Assembly (NCBI GenBank): GCA_001464495.1
Contig: LNDZ01000021.1
Location: 62,001 to 126,000, forward strand
Direction: 5' to 3'
Length of the DNA stretch: 64,000 bases
Source: Betaproteobacteria bacterium Ga0074130
Lineage (GTDB): Bacteria > Pseudomonadota > Gammaproteobacteria > Burkholderiales > Rhodocyclaceae
Both the position numbers and the translations under genes were made by a program. Positions 30,471-39,883 of this stretch are shown in pieces (the first letter of the stretch is position 1; every line of letters begins with the position of its first letter). A model generated the notes under the pieces. It made no database searches, had not been told where the DNA came from, and saw only the letters and a list, made by a program, of their open reading frames with translations.

Positions 30471-31769
30471 TTACAGCGTGGTTTTGCTGGAATCTCCCAC
30501 TGTATTAAGTACATGCACCTCACGCTGCGGGAAAGGAATACTGATACCTGCCTCGGCAAACGCCTTGAAAATGCCAAGATTGATGGCAGAGCGTACCTGC
30601 ATGGCATTTACCTCCGGCTGATCCAGCCAGTACAAGAGCTCAAGATTGACCCCGGAGTCGGCAAATAGCGTCAAAAAGGCCTGTGGTGCGGGCTCGGCGG
30701 CAACCTGAGGGTGCGCCTTGGCCTCACTGGTCAATATAGCCATGGCCAGCTCAGGATCATCGTGATAGCTGATTTTCACAGGCAGCACATGGCGAACGCT
30801 GTAGTCACTATAGGTCTCGTTCTGAACCGCACTGCTAATCAGCGCCTCATTTGGCACCAAGGACTCCACACCATTGCTGGCACGCAGCACGGTATAGCGC
30901 GTCGTGATCTGAGTGACCGTTCCCTTATCGGCACCGACTGCAATTACATTGCCAATGCGAATCGAGCGGTCGAGCAGAATAATGAAGCCGGATACATAAT
31001 TGCTGGCGATCTTCTGCAGCCCCAGCCCCAGACCAACGCCGAGCGCCCCACCAAAAACAGACAAGGCGGTCAGGTCAATCCCCACACTCGGCAAAGCAAT
31101 CATGACGGCAAGCAGTACCAACACTGCCTTGGCCAGCCGGGAAAACACAACCTGCAGATTATTGTCGAGGCCATTGGCGCTCATCAAACGCGCTTCGATG
31201 AGGCTGCCCAGCCACAGCGAAATAAGCAGAGCCATGGCAACCACCAGAAAACCTTGCAGTACCTGCCACAGATCTAGCTTCTGCTTGCCGATCGAAAAAT
31301 GCACGGCCTCCAGCAGATTGATCAGCTCCGGCAAAAAACCGGTGATGTGCAGGGCAACAATCAACCACACGACGGAAGAAAAGACCCGCTCGAAATTGCG
31401 CAACCAAGGCGTATTACTGAAGGTCACGCGCAAGACGAAGAACACGCTACGAATGGCCGCAAGTGACAGCAGCAGTGGAACCGCCAGTGTCAGCAATTGC
31501 ACATGCAGCATCGGACGGGCAAACTCGCGCGCAATCAGCACCAGCACCAACGCCACAAGCGGAAACACTAGGCGCTTGAGGCCACGATGCCCCAGCTGCA
31601 ACGCCATGCGCATGTCTTCATAATGTCGATTGTGCACAACCCGCTCGGCCAGTTTGGCGCAGCAAAGCACAGACAGCAGAATTACTACCTGCCAGACGAT
31701 ATCTGGATGCTGCAGGTCTTGCCACAAATCGGCGAGCAGGCTACTCAGAGCGATTTCAAACATATTCAT
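30471..31769 (-). CDS. MscS-type mechanosensitive ion channel
   Basis: A 432 aa inner-membrane channel of the small-conductance type. Several N-terminal helices precede the pore helix and beta domain: SVFGGALGVGLGLGLQKIASN is the Gly/Ala-rich pore, followed by YVSGFIILLDRSIRIGNVI and RYTVLRASNGVESLVPNE. The C-terminus ends with the usual alpha/beta domain (GISIPFPQREVHV). The start overlaps the PLD-like gene by ATGA. Role: osmotic safety valve. Confidence 0.93.
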   Translation of the reverse strand: MNMFEIALSSLLADLWQDLQHPDIVWQVVILLSVLCCAKLAERVVHNRHYEDMRMALQLGHRGLKRLVFPLVALVLVLIAREFARPMLHVQLLTLAVPLLLSLAAIRSVFFVLRVTFSNTPWLRNFERVFSSVVWLIVALHITGFLPELINLLEAVHFSIGKQKLDLWQVLQGFLVVAMALLISLWLGSLIEARLMSANGLDNNLQVVFSRLAKAVLVLLAVMIALPSVGIDLTALSVFGGALGVGLGLGLQKIASNYVSGFIILLDRSIRIGNVIAVGADKGTVTQITTRYTVLRASNGVESLVPNEALISSAVQNETYSDYSVRHVLPVKISYHDDPELAMAILTSEAKAHPQVAAEPAPQAFLTLFADSGVNLELLYWLDQPEVNAMQVRSAINLGIFKAFAEAGISIPFPQREVHVLNTVGDSSKTTL

Positions 31770-32389
31770 GGTTCACTCACGGTGGGTGGGACATAGCGCT
31801 GTGCATCGCGCCGATGTCGCTGCCAGTTTTCGAAATAGGCTTTTGTCACTGCCAAATTGTCGCGCAGGATCAGCAGGTTTTCTGCATTGCGCGCCTGTGC
31901 AGACCATGTGAAGTTGTAACTGCCAGTAATCAGCGTGGGTTGGGGGCTCTCGGCGTCCACCACCATGACTTTGTTATGTGCATTGGCGTAGCGATCCTCC
32001 AACCACACAGGAATGCCTGCCGCTGCAAGCTTGGGAATCTGGCTGCTATCACTGCCACGCACCATCTCGGCATCCGCCAGAATCAGCACACGCACACCGC
32101 GTCGATGCGCCTGCAGCAATGCTTTGGCAATACTGCGACTTGTCAGCAAATAGGCGTGCACATGAATACTGCTGCGCGCCTCGCTGATGATTTCAAGTAA
32201 ACGCCCCTCAGCATCATCCCAAGGGGAAAACACCGCCTCGACTGTGCCTATCGCCGGGAGTACCCGGCTTGCTGGCACCTGCACCTTGAGCGGTGCTTCC
32301 GCCCGTGCCGAAACACTCCAGCAGAGCAACAGCAATAAAGGCAGTTTTTTCAGGCTTTGTCTCAAAGGCTGCCTCAAGAATTGCCTCAA
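31766..32389 (-). CDS. Phospholipase D-like secreted protein
   Basis: A 207 aa protein with a signal peptide (LPLLLLLCWSVSARA) and one HKD motif, NAHNKVMVVDAE...GSYNFTW, near residues 137-161, as in PLDc_2 proteins such as Nuc-type endonucleases. One motif implies it works as a dimer. It is probably periplasmic; the substrate (nucleic acid or lipid) is unknown. The only start in frame is a TTG that overlaps the methyltransferase stop (TTGA), and its 3' end overlaps mscS by ATGA, so all three are coupled. Confidence 0.85.
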   Translation of the reverse strand: MRQFLRQPLRQSLKKLPLLLLLCWSVSARAEAPLKVQVPASRVLPAIGTVEAVFSPWDDAEGRLLEIISEARSSIHVHAYLLTSRSIAKALLQAHRRGVRVLILADAEMVRGSDSSQIPKLAAAGIPVWLEDRYANAHNKVMVVDAESPQPTLITGSYNFTWSAQARNAENLLILRDNLAVTKAYFENWQRHRRDAQRYVPPTVSEP

Positions 32390-33654
32390 GTACGGCGCTC
32401 AAGCACGGCAGCAAAGAAGCCATCTGTACCGTGCTTATGTGGGAACAAGCGCAAATGCTCACCGGTGTCGCAGGTGATGTCCTGCTGTTTCAGCACCTCT
32501 GCGGCAGACTTCTGTTCAAACTCGGGGTGAGCCTCCAGAAAACCAGCCACGATCGCCTCATTCTCCTCGGGGAGAATGCTGCAAGTGGCGTACACCAAAC
32601 GGGCACCCGGCTTCAAAAGCCGTGCTGCCGAGGCCAGAATCGCAGCCTGCTTCTGCTGCACTTCGGCCACAGACGTCGGGCTCTGGCGCCACTTCATATC
32701 GGGATTGCGGCGTAAAGTCCCTAGCCCGGAACACGGGGCATCCACCAACACGCGATCAAACTTACCTGCCAATCGCTTGATCTTGATATCCGTTTCGCTG
32801 CTGATCACACCGGGATGCACATTCGACAAGCCCGAACGCGCCAGACGCGGCTTTAGCTTGGCAAGGCGCTTTTCGGACACATCAAAAGCATACAGACGGC
32901 CACTCGAGCGCATCAGCGCGCCCAGCAACAAAGTCTTGCCACCCGCGCCGGCACAAAAGTCCATGACCATCTCGCCGCGGCGGGGCTGCAATAGATGCCC
33001 AAGGAGCTGGCTGCCTTCATCCTGCACTTCGATGGTTCCATCAAGGAACAATGGGTGCTTGGCTAGTGAAGGCTTTTTCTTCAGCCGAATGCCCTGCGGA
33101 GCATACGGACACGGCTCAGCCTCGATCCCTTCGGCTTGCAGCTGTTTGAGCACAGCGTCGCGGCTGGACTTGACCAGATTCACACGCAGGTCCAGCGGAG
33201 CAGGTTGATTCATGCCGCGCGCCAATGCGATCACATCGTCATCGCTCATGAAGGCGGCAAGTCGATCTGCCAGCCAGTCGGGCAGGTCGGTTTGTTCGCC
33301 CAACGTACCGGGTGGCAAGCTGACTTCACGCAGGGCGTCGAGCCACTTTACTTCCTCGATGTCCAACGCGCCTGCCAGCTGGCGGTTGTTGTAACCGGCA
33401 ACACGGGTCAGGGAGGCCAGCAGCAGACGCTGCGGCGTAACGCGATCACCACACAGGCGCTCTAACGTACGCTTGCGGCGCAGCACGGCATAGGCCGTCT
33501 CGGCGATAAAGGCCCGATCACGCAAACCGATCTCGCGGTTGTTGCGGAAAAAATGCGAGAGCACTGCATCAGCCGGGTAGTCGAACTTCAGCAACTCGTA
33601 CAGCACGTTGCGGGCACCCTGCAGGAGCGGAGCATTAATAGGCATTGAACTCAT
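32386..33654 (-). CDS. RsmB/NOP-family RNA (cytosine-5) methyltransferase
   Basis: A 422 aa SAM-dependent enzyme. Motifs are MDFCAGAGGKTLLLG (SAM binding), the two catalytic cysteines in VDAPCSGLGTLRRNPD and YATCSILPEEN, and a C-terminal LRLFPHKHGTDGFF. It resembles RsmB (16S C967), but the N-terminus is not a full NusB-like domain, so a different rRNA target is possible. A PUA-like part may lie at 100-180. It follows the DUF3108 gene, a neighbourhood seen in betaproteobacteria. Confidence 0.88.
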   Translation of the reverse strand: MSSMPINAPLLQGARNVLYELLKFDYPADAVLSHFFRNNREIGLRDRAFIAETAYAVLRRKRTLERLCGDRVTPQRLLLASLTRVAGYNNRQLAGALDIEEVKWLDALREVSLPPGTLGEQTDLPDWLADRLAAFMSDDDVIALARGMNQPAPLDLRVNLVKSSRDAVLKQLQAEGIEAEPCPYAPQGIRLKKKPSLAKHPLFLDGTIEVQDEGSQLLGHLLQPRRGEMVMDFCAGAGGKTLLLGALMRSSGRLYAFDVSEKRLAKLKPRLARSGLSNVHPGVISSETDIKIKRLAGKFDRVLVDAPCSGLGTLRRNPDMKWRQSPTSVAEVQQKQAAILASAARLLKPGARLVYATCSILPEENEAIVAGFLEAHPEFEQKSAAEVLKQQDITCDTGEHLRLFPHKHGTDGFFAAVLERRT

Positions 33655-33733
33655 ATTTTTCCTTGCAACACATTGAAGTTGGCGACGACGTGATGGTCAT
33701 CAGCACAACGGGTAAGACGAAGGGCAAGCGCAG

Positions 33734-34738
33734 TCAGCGCATGCCGGGATAAACGATCTGGTCAGCCTGCAACTCGGTTAGGCCGCCCTTGCGATCCACA
33801 TACCGGATTTTCACCGGTAGCCGGTCGTGGTCTCGGGCCAGCCACACATCCACGCCTTCGGCATCGCGCCCGCGGTACGACAAATGATAGGTTGCCAAGG
33901 TACGATCCTCTGCCTGGCCATCCGCCGCGTCCGCGGCGCGTGCACGCAATGTCAGCGGCACATCGGCCTCCACCTTGAAGACATAGCGCTCAAACTTACG
34001 GCCCGTGGTGACCATCAAGGCCAGCTCCGGCGCGTCCAACGGATAGAGCGCAAACTGGTAAAACATCGACAGCACATCCTGCGCACCCTCCGCCAAGGGC
34101 AGGCTGCTGCCATTTCCAAGCTGCAGGCGCTGCTGTGCCCAATCGAAATCGGCCCGATGGCTGCCGTCCTTGCGATTATCCCTGAAAGACAGCGGTCGCA
34201 GGCCACCTTCTACAATCTGCCCCCTACTGCTTTGCCCGAGGCGCACATTACTGAAGAGGGCGATCAGGCCTGTTGTCTCAATCGTGCTGTTGAGCTCGTA
34301 ACGATCCCCTTCTACCGTCCAGGCATGCACGGCCTGCCCCACCACAAAAGCTTGTTCGCCCTTGGTCACGACAAAGTGCAAGCGCCCGGAGGCTGGCAGG
34401 GCTCGTACAGGTACACCAGTGCCGCTACCTTCAGTGCCCGAGCTAGCCCGGGAGGCTGCAGCGGTACTTGCTCCGTCAGGTGGCAGAGGCGCAGCAGTTG
34501 AGGAAACAGTTGACGGCGCGGTGGGCGGCGTCGCAGGGCGTGGCTGCGGACGCGGCGGTTGGCTGACCGGCATGGCGGGTGGTGCAGGCGGTGGAAGCAG
34601 CTTAGCTGACAGCACCACCTCATCGCCTTCGGATGCTTCAATCCATGAAGACCAGAAGCCTCGCCCTGCCAGTAAGAGTAGTAGATGTAGGCAGACAGAC
34701 AGGATCAATGCCCAGCGCAGGGGTCGGGCAATGAACAT
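33734..34738 (-). CDS. DUF3108 protein with TonB-like N-terminal anchor
   Basis: A 334 aa protein in three parts: a transmembrane helix at about 8-26 that contains S14-xxx-H18, the spacing found in the TonB anchor; a Pro/Ala-rich linker at about 48-120; and a periplasmic DUF3108 beta-rich domain from about 120 (LHFVVTKGEQAFVVGQA, GQDVLSMFYQ-type core and RDHDRLPVKIRYVDRKGG). DUF3108 has no settled function. It starts 5 bp after the lipoprotein gene and is followed by the methyltransferase. Confidence 0.82.
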   Translation of the reverse strand: MFIARPLRWALILSVCLHLLLLLAGRGFWSSWIEASEGDEVVLSAKLLPPPAPPAMPVSQPPRPQPRPATPPTAPSTVSSTAAPLPPDGASTAAASRASSGTEGSGTGVPVRALPASGRLHFVVTKGEQAFVVGQAVHAWTVEGDRYELNSTIETTGLIALFSNVRLGQSSRGQIVEGGLRPLSFRDNRKDGSHRADFDWAQQRLQLGNGSSLPLAEGAQDVLSMFYQFALYPLDAPELALMVTTGRKFERYVFKVEADVPLTLRARAADAADGQAEDRTLATYHLSYRGRDAEGVDVWLARDHDRLPVKIRYVDRKGGLTELQADQIVYPGMR

Positions 34739-34743
34739 CGGAT

Positions 34744-35460
34744 TTAGCGCAGAACGACAGCCACCGGCAGGAATACGGCCGTTGCCACATTCTGAACAAC
34801 CTTGACCACGGTGCGATTGGTCTTGTCAGCGATAGTGATGGAGAGCAGGTCGAAGTTGCCGATCATCTTGCCAATTTCACGTTCAAAACTGAGATTGGGG
34901 ACAGGGTACATCTCATTTGACAACAACAGAGGCTGCCCGTTCGCATCACGGCTATTGGCTAGCTTCCACGCTGCGATCTCAACATTGCGGGCAGCGTTGT
35001 ACAGGCGCTGCGGATCAAGGTCATCGTAGAAATAAAAGTCGTTTTTCTCATTGAAGGCTTGGTGCGCCATGCTGCCCAACCCAGCCACAAATGCAGCCAC
35101 ACGGTCCCCCGTGTAATCCTCTCGCAACCCCAGCACAATGGCCTGCGTACCCACCTTATCGCCGAGCTCCGGCAAACGATAATTACCCACCGCAAAGATG
35201 CGCGCCACAGCGGCCTCATGCGTGGCATGGCCGGCCACCTTCCATTCGCGCGGGTTGCGTCGATACAGCTTATCGGCCAATACGCGCAGACTGGCATCGA
35301 GCTGAGCACGGTGCGCATCGCTGACACGGTCAACATCAGCCTTTGCGAGTTGTGAGGGGGCAAGCTGGGATGTCTTGCTGCCACGGGGTGTGCTACATCC
35401 TGCAAGCAGGGTGCAAACAATCAGGGTCGCGGCAATCGGGGTGGTGAGCGAGCATCGCAT
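34744..35460 (-). CDS. Hypothetical lipoprotein
   Basis: A 238 aa exported lipoprotein; the signal ends in the lipobox LLAGC at about residue 21. The body has RRNPREWKV, GLREDYTGDRVAAFVAGLGSMAHQAF, FYFYDDLDPQRLYNAARNVEIAAWKL and a hydrophobic C-terminus (VQNVATAVFLPVAVVLR) that could insert in a membrane. I do not recognise the family by number. It is 5 bp from the DUF3108 gene, so the two are cotranscribed and may act together at the envelope. Confidence 0.75.
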   Translation of the reverse strand: MRCSLTTPIAATLIVCTLLAGCSTPRGSKTSQLAPSQLAKADVDRVSDAHRAQLDASLRVLADKLYRRNPREWKVAGHATHEAAVARIFAVGNYRLPELGDKVGTQAIVLGLREDYTGDRVAAFVAGLGSMAHQAFNEKNDFYFYDDLDPQRLYNAARNVEIAAWKLANSRDANGQPLLLSNEMYPVPNLSFEREIGKMIGNFDLLSITIADKTNRTVVKVVQNVATAVFLPVAVVLR

Positions 35461-35501
35461 AGGTCCATCCTACCCCGGAGGAAAAAACGGTAAATCCCCA
35501 A

Positions 35502-36140
35502 TCAACCGGCGCGACGGTGCCTAATCCATCCGATTAGTGCGGGCAAAAGCGACACAACAACAATGCCGACGATGAGTAGCGAGAGGTTTTTCTTGATGAC
35601 ATCAACATTGCCAAACAGGTAGCCAGCCACGCAAAGGGATACCACCCAGATCACCGCCCCCGCAACATTGAAGGCGGTAAAGCGGGAATAGCCCATGTTC
35701 GCCATGCCCGCGACAAACGGCACAAAGGTGCGAAACAGGGGCATGAAGCGCGACAACACCACGGCCTTGCCGCCGTGCTTCTCATAGAAAATCTGCGTCG
35801 CCATGACCGCGCTAGGCTTGAGGAAGGGAATACGCCCGGCCGCCACAATGCGCTCGCCAAACACGCGGCCAATTGTGTAATTGACCGTATTGCCTAATAT
35901 TGCCGCCACAATCAGCACCACCATCAACACTGTCAAGTCCATCCCACCAATCGCTGCCACGGCGCCAGCAACAAACAGCAGCGAATCGCCGGGCAGAAAA
36001 GGCAGCACGACAAAGCCTGTCTCGCCGAATACGATGGCGAAAAGAATGGCGTAAATCCAGAGGCCGTACTCTTGCACCAGCAGGATCAGGTGCTTGTCCA
36101 GATGCAGGACGATATCAATGAACTGGGCAAGTAAATCCAT
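35502..36140 (-). CDS. DedA family membrane protein
   Basis: A 212 aa polytopic protein of the DedA/VTT family (flippase-like undecaprenyl phosphate or phospholipid carriers). Diagnostic parts are VFGETGFVVLPFLPGDSLLF at about 39-58 and SRFMPLFRTFVPFVAGMANMGYSRF near 125-150, including the re-entrant loop acidic and arginine residues. Its length is typical. It is divergent from mutL across 189 bp. Confidence 0.93.
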   Translation of the reverse strand: MDLLAQFIDIVLHLDKHLILLVQEYGLWIYAILFAIVFGETGFVVLPFLPGDSLLFVAGAVAAIGGMDLTVLMVVLIVAAILGNTVNYTIGRVFGERIVAAGRIPFLKPSAVMATQIFYEKHGGKAVVLSRFMPLFRTFVPFVAGMANMGYSRFTAFNVAGAVIWVVSLCVAGYLFGNVDVIKKNLSLLIVGIVVVSLLPALIGWIRHRRAG

Positions 36141-36317
36141 GGGTAAGGGCGGCAGCGCGGCGCAACAAAAGCGCCGATTCTAAGGGTAAATGGACGCTTT
36201 TCCCTATCTCCTGCCCCAAAGACGGAAAGAGCAACTGTTTGGCGGGTGGCAGCACCACGTAACCCCAAACGCCAATATGTTTTGGCTTGAGGGGGCGCTG
36301 CGCCAAAAGCCGCCAGA

Positions 36318-36323
36318 TATAAT
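36318..36323 (+). promoter_or_regulatory. -10 box immediately before the mutL start
   Basis: A perfect TATAAT six bases before the mutL ATG. A start site 7 bases after the box would fall on the ATG itself. No Shine-Dalgarno sequence and no clear -35 are present. An inverted repeat TTTTGGC...GCCAAAA (36280-36308) lies just upstream. Confidence 0.45.
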
Positions 36324-36329
36324 CCAAAG

Positions 36330-38111
36330 ATGCCCATTCGCCAACTGCCCGACCTACTGATCAGCCAGATCGCCGCTGGCGAAGTGGTCGAACGACCCGC
36401 TTCTGTTCTCAAGGAAGTGATTGAAAATAGCCTCGATGCAGGTGCAACGCGCATCGACGTGCAGCTTGAAGAGGGCGGTGTGCGCCTGCTGCGCATCACC
36501 GACGATGGCAGCGGTATCCCCAAAGATGAACTGCCGCTGGCGCTCGCACGTCACGCCACCAGCAAGATTGCGACCCTCGATGATCTTGAAGGGGTCAATA
36601 GTTATGGTTTTCGTGGCGAAGCGCTCGCCTCCATCGCCTCGGTCGCCCGCGTCTCCCTGAGCAGCCGCGCAGCCAATGCAGCACATGCTTGGCGTATCAG
36701 CAATCACAACGCCACTGCCGAGCCAGCCGCTGGCACCCAGGGTACAGTTCTGGAAGTCGCCGACCTGTACTTCAACACGCCCGCCCGCCGCAAATTCCTC
36801 AAGACCGAGGCCACGGAATACGGTCACTGTGTCGATGTATTCCAGCGCATGGCGCTGGCCCGCCCGGACGTGAGCTTCACCCTCAGCCACAATGGCAATG
36901 TGCGCCAGCGTTTACTCGCCACCACGCCGGAGCAGCGCCTCAAGGATGTGCTCGGCCCGGAGTTTGCCGGCCAAACCCGCGCGGTGGATGAACAGGCCGG
37001 TCCCTTGCGCCTGTCTGGTCTTGCGGCGCTGCCCGCGTATTCGCGCGCCACGCGTGACGCCCAGTTTTTCTACGTGAATGGTCGTTTCGTTCGCGACAAG
37101 GTGCTGGCGCATGCCGCACGTGAGGCCTATGCCGACATCCTGCATGGCAGCCGTCACCCGGCCTATGTGCTGTTTCTTGAGCTCGACCCGCGCGGCGTGG
37201 ACGTCAATGTGCATCCAGCCAAGACCGAAGTGCGCTTCCGAGACAGCCGCGGCATCCACCAATTCGTCTTTCATGTCTTGCAGCGCGCCTTGGCCGCGCC
37301 GGTACACAGCGGCAGCGCCACTATCCATGCTGGCGCAACTGAACAGGCGCAAGCAGGCTATCAGTTTGCGGCGCCCACGCATTACCCGCCACCATTGCAG
37401 CACCAAACCTCGTTGGCAGTGAACGAACCCGCAGCACATGCCTATCTGGCGTTCGCGAAAGCGGCATTCAACCCCGCAAGCGGCGCCCTGCCCTCCCCCC
37501 CCACATCGTTGCCACAAAGCCAGAGTGCCCCGCCACTCGGCTATGCGATTGCGCAATTGCATGGGGTGTATGTCCTCGCACAGAACGAGGCGGGCTTGGT
37601 GTTGGTGGATATGCATGCTGCTCATGAACGCATCCTGTATGAGCGCTTGAAGCATGTGCTTGATGCCGGCGCACCCGCCTCCCAACCCCTGCTCATCCCC
37701 GCGCTGATTCATGCGTCGGAAGGCGAGATTGCCGCGGCGGGCGAACATGCCGACACACTGCATCGACTGGGTTTCGAGCTTGCGGCAGCTGGGCCGCAGG
37801 AGCTCATCGTGCGGGCTGTCCCTACGCTACTAGCGCATGGCGATGTGCCGGCACTCATCCGCGCCCTGCTCTCCGATCTGCGCGAGCAGCCGGCTAGCCG
37901 TGTCATTGACGCGCGCCGCAACGAGCTACTCGCCACGATGGCCTGCCACGGCGCCGTGCGCGCCAATCGCAGCCTGACGATTCCGGAAATGAATGCCCTG
38001 CTGCGCGACATGGAAGCCACCGAGCGGGCTGACCAATGCAATCACGGCCGCCCCACGTGGTCGCAACTGTCGATGAAGGATCTCGACAAGCTGTTTTTGC
38101 GCGGCCAATGA
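36330..38111 (+). CDS. mutL: DNA mismatch repair protein MutL
   Basis: A 593 aa repair coordinator. The GHKL ATPase motifs are [16 protein letters not shown] and [10 protein letters not shown]. The C-terminal domain has [12 protein letters not shown], which fits the endonuclease metal motif DxHAxxExxxxE, and ACHGAVRAN and QCNHGRP, so this is a nicking MutL of the type found in organisms lacking MutH, unlike E. coli. A Pro/Ser/Gln-rich linker separates the halves (about 330-400). It precedes miaA by 13 bp. Confidence 0.96.
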   Translation: MPIRQLPDLLISQIAAGEVVERPASVLKEVIENSLDAGATRIDVQLEEGGVRLLRITDDGSGIPKDELPLALARHATSKIATLDDLEGVNSYGFRGEALASIASVARVSLSSRAANAAHAWRISNHNATAEPAAGTQGTVLEVADLYFNTPARRKFLKTEATEYGHCVDVFQRMALARPDVSFTLSHNGNVRQRLLATTPEQRLKDVLGPEFAGQTRAVDEQAGPLRLSGLAALPAYSRATRDAQFFYVNGRFVRDKVLAHAAREAYADILHGSRHPAYVLFLELDPRGVDVNVHPAKTEVRFRDSRGIHQFVFHVLQRALAAPVHSGSATIHAGATEQAQAGYQFAAPTHYPPPLQHQTSLAVNEPAAHAYLAFAKAAFNPASGALPSPPTSLPQSQSAPPLGYAIAQLHGVYVLAQNEAGLVLVDMHAAHERILYERLKHVLDAGAPASQPLLIPALIHASEGEIAAAGEHADTLHRLGFELAAAGPQELIVRAVPTLLAHGDVPALIRALLSDLREQPASRVIDARRNELLATMACHGAVRANRSLTIPEMNALLRDMEATERADQCNHGRPTWSQLSMKDLDKLFLRGQ

Positions 38112-38124
38112 GTCGCCCCCACCC

Positions 38125-39090
38125 ATGAGCAACAACAATCCAAGCACCGGCAACATGGGAAAGGCCATTTTCATCCTCGGCCCCACCGCCAGCGGCAAAA
38201 CTGCGCTGGCCATGCGTCTGGCCGACCAGTTCCCGGTTGAACTGATCAGCATTGATTCAGCGCAGGTCTTCCGCGACATGAATGTCGGCACAGCCAAGCC
38301 GGACGCAGCAACGCTCCAACGTTACCCACATCATCTGATTGACCTGATCAGCCCGGAAGAAAGCTACTCGGCGGCGCAGTTCTGTAAAGATGCGCTTCAA
38401 GCCATGGCCGACATCACCGCGCGCGGCAACATTCCGCTGATCGTCGGCGGCACCATGCTGTACTACAAAGCCCTGACCGAAGGACTCGCCGATCTGCCAC
38501 AAGCTGACTTGGCTGTGCGCACCCAAATTGATGCTGAGGCTGCTGCTAAGGGCTGGCCAGCCTTGCACGCCCAGCTGGCGCAAGTGGATCCAGACACTGC
38601 AGCACGCCTGAAGCCGAACGACTCCCAACGTATTCAACGGGCAATCGAGGTTTTCCGGCTGAGCGGCGAACCGATGTCAGCCATTTATGCACGCCAAGAA
38701 CGTGAAGTGCTGCCTTATCGGCGCATGACCATTGCCTTGATGCCGACCGAGCGCGCTTGGCTTCACGAGCGAATTGCCCAGCGTTTTGATGAAATGCTGG
38801 CGCAAGGCCTTGTTGAAGAAACAGTGTCTTTACGGAAAAAGTATGCGCTCCATGGTGATATGCCCTCGATGCGCTGCGTTGGATACCGGCAAGTCTGGGA
38901 CATGCTGGAGGACAAAATCCCGCCCCGAGAGCTGCGGGATCGCGGTATATTCGCGACTCGGCAGTTTGCCAAACGCCAGATCACTTGGCTCAACTCGCTG
39001 CCCAACCTGACATTATTCGATTGCCTGAAGCCCGCCTTGGCAGAGACAATACACACCAACGTACAGAACTTTCTAGATCCCGCATCATGA
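38125..39090 (+). CDS. miaA: tRNA dimethylallyltransferase MiaA
   Basis: Transfers the dimethylallyl group to A37 of tRNAs reading UNN codons. The 321 aa protein has the P-loop [12 protein letters not shown] near residue 19, the [16 protein letters not shown] motif and [13 protein letters not shown]. It follows mutL in the classic order, and its stop overlaps the ycgR start by ATGA. Confidence 0.97.
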   Translation: MSNNNPSTGNMGKAIFILGPTASGKTALAMRLADQFPVELISIDSAQVFRDMNVGTAKPDAATLQRYPHHLIDLISPEESYSAAQFCKDALQAMADITARGNIPLIVGGTMLYYKALTEGLADLPQADLAVRTQIDAEAAAKGWPALHAQLAQVDPDTAARLKPNDSQRIQRAIEVFRLSGEPMSAIYARQEREVLPYRRMTIALMPTERAWLHERIAQRFDEMLAQGLVEETVSLRKKYALHGDMPSMRCVGYRQVWDMLEDKIPPRELRDRGIFATRQFAKRQITWLNSLPNLTLFDCLKPALAETIHTNVQNFLDPAS

Positions 39091-39812
39091 GTCTGCCCAT
39101 CGACCAAAGCGTCGACGCCTACACCATCACTTTCCGGCGGGAAATCGTTTTCTATTTGCGCCAACTGATCAATGATCGAGATCAGATCAGCATCAGCTTC
39201 AATGAAGGTCAGGACACTATCCTGACCATCTTGCTCCATCTCGATGAAGAAAAAGGGTTGCTGTACTTTGACTGGGGCAGTTCGGAGGAAGTGAACAGGC
39301 GTTTCCTGCAAAGCGAGCGCAACTTCTTCGTTGCCATGCCTGCCGGGATTCGCAATCAGTTCATGTGCGTCAAGCCGCAAGCCGTTACCTACGACAAGCG
39401 CCCGGCGTTTGCCGTGAAACTCCCGGAAAAATATGTGCGCCTACAGCGTCGTGAATTTTTCCGCCTGACCCTGCCCATGACCCAACGTCCGATCTGCCGT
39501 ATCACGGTAGAAGACAAGGCCATGGAGCTCTCCACCGTCGATATCGGTATCGGCGGTGTCGGCCTTGAAACGCCTGCCCTGCTGTTTCCTTGCGAGCTAG
39601 GCATGAACTTCTCGGACGTGCGTATTGAGATGAAAGGCTTTGGCGACCTGCAAACTGAACTTGGCATTCGCTATTCGGGTGAGGTCACCAAAGGTACCAA
39701 GCAAGTCCAACGTCTTGGCTGTGTATTTCTTCGACTCAGTTCGGCACAGGAAAATCTGGTCCAAAAGTTCATGGCTCACATTCAGCGCGAGGAACGCGCC
39801 AAGCTAGGCTGA
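39087..39812 (+). CDS. ycgR: YcgR-type flagellar brake protein with PilZ domain
   Basis: A c-di-GMP receptor that slows the flagellar motor. The 241 aa protein has an N-terminal YcgR domain ([20 protein letters not shown]) and a C-terminal PilZ domain with the Arg motif RREFFR near residue 123. The second motif reads DIGIGG where PilZ consensus is (D/N)xSxxG, so the serine is replaced by glycine; binding probably survives but is worth checking. I start at the ATG at 39087, overlapping the miaA stop. No flagellar genes are nearby. Confidence 0.9.
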   Translation: MSLPIDQSVDAYTITFRREIVFYLRQLINDRDQISISFNEGQDTILTILLHLDEEKGLLYFDWGSSEEVNRRFLQSERNFFVAMPAGIRNQFMCVKPQAVTYDKRPAFAVKLPEKYVRLQRREFFRLTLPMTQRPICRITVEDKAMELSTVDIGIGGVGLETPALLFPCELGMNFSDVRIEMKGFGDLQTELGIRYSGEVTKGTKQVQRLGCVFLRLSSAQENLVQKFMAHIQREERAKLG

Positions 39813-39824
39813 TCCGCCAGCCAC

Positions 39825-39860
39825 AAATAAAAAAGGACGCCGTGGCGTCCTTTTTTATTT
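39825..39860. terminator. Bidirectional terminator between ycgR and purM
   Basis: AAATAAAAAAGGACGCC and GGCGTCCTTTTTTATTT with a GT loop: a 17 bp perfect stem with A and T tracts on both sides, serving the convergent genes. Confidence 0.95.
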
Positions 39861-39883
39861 GTAAACCGCTTAGCGAACGATGC

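Noticed and set aside
31766-32389. PLD-like protein as a restriction or toxin effector
   Set aside because: It has a signal peptide and envelope neighbours and no antitoxin or methyltransferase partner of DNA type.
36912-37763. 283-codon frame opposite mutL
   Set aside because: Shadow of mutL without ribosome site or motifs.
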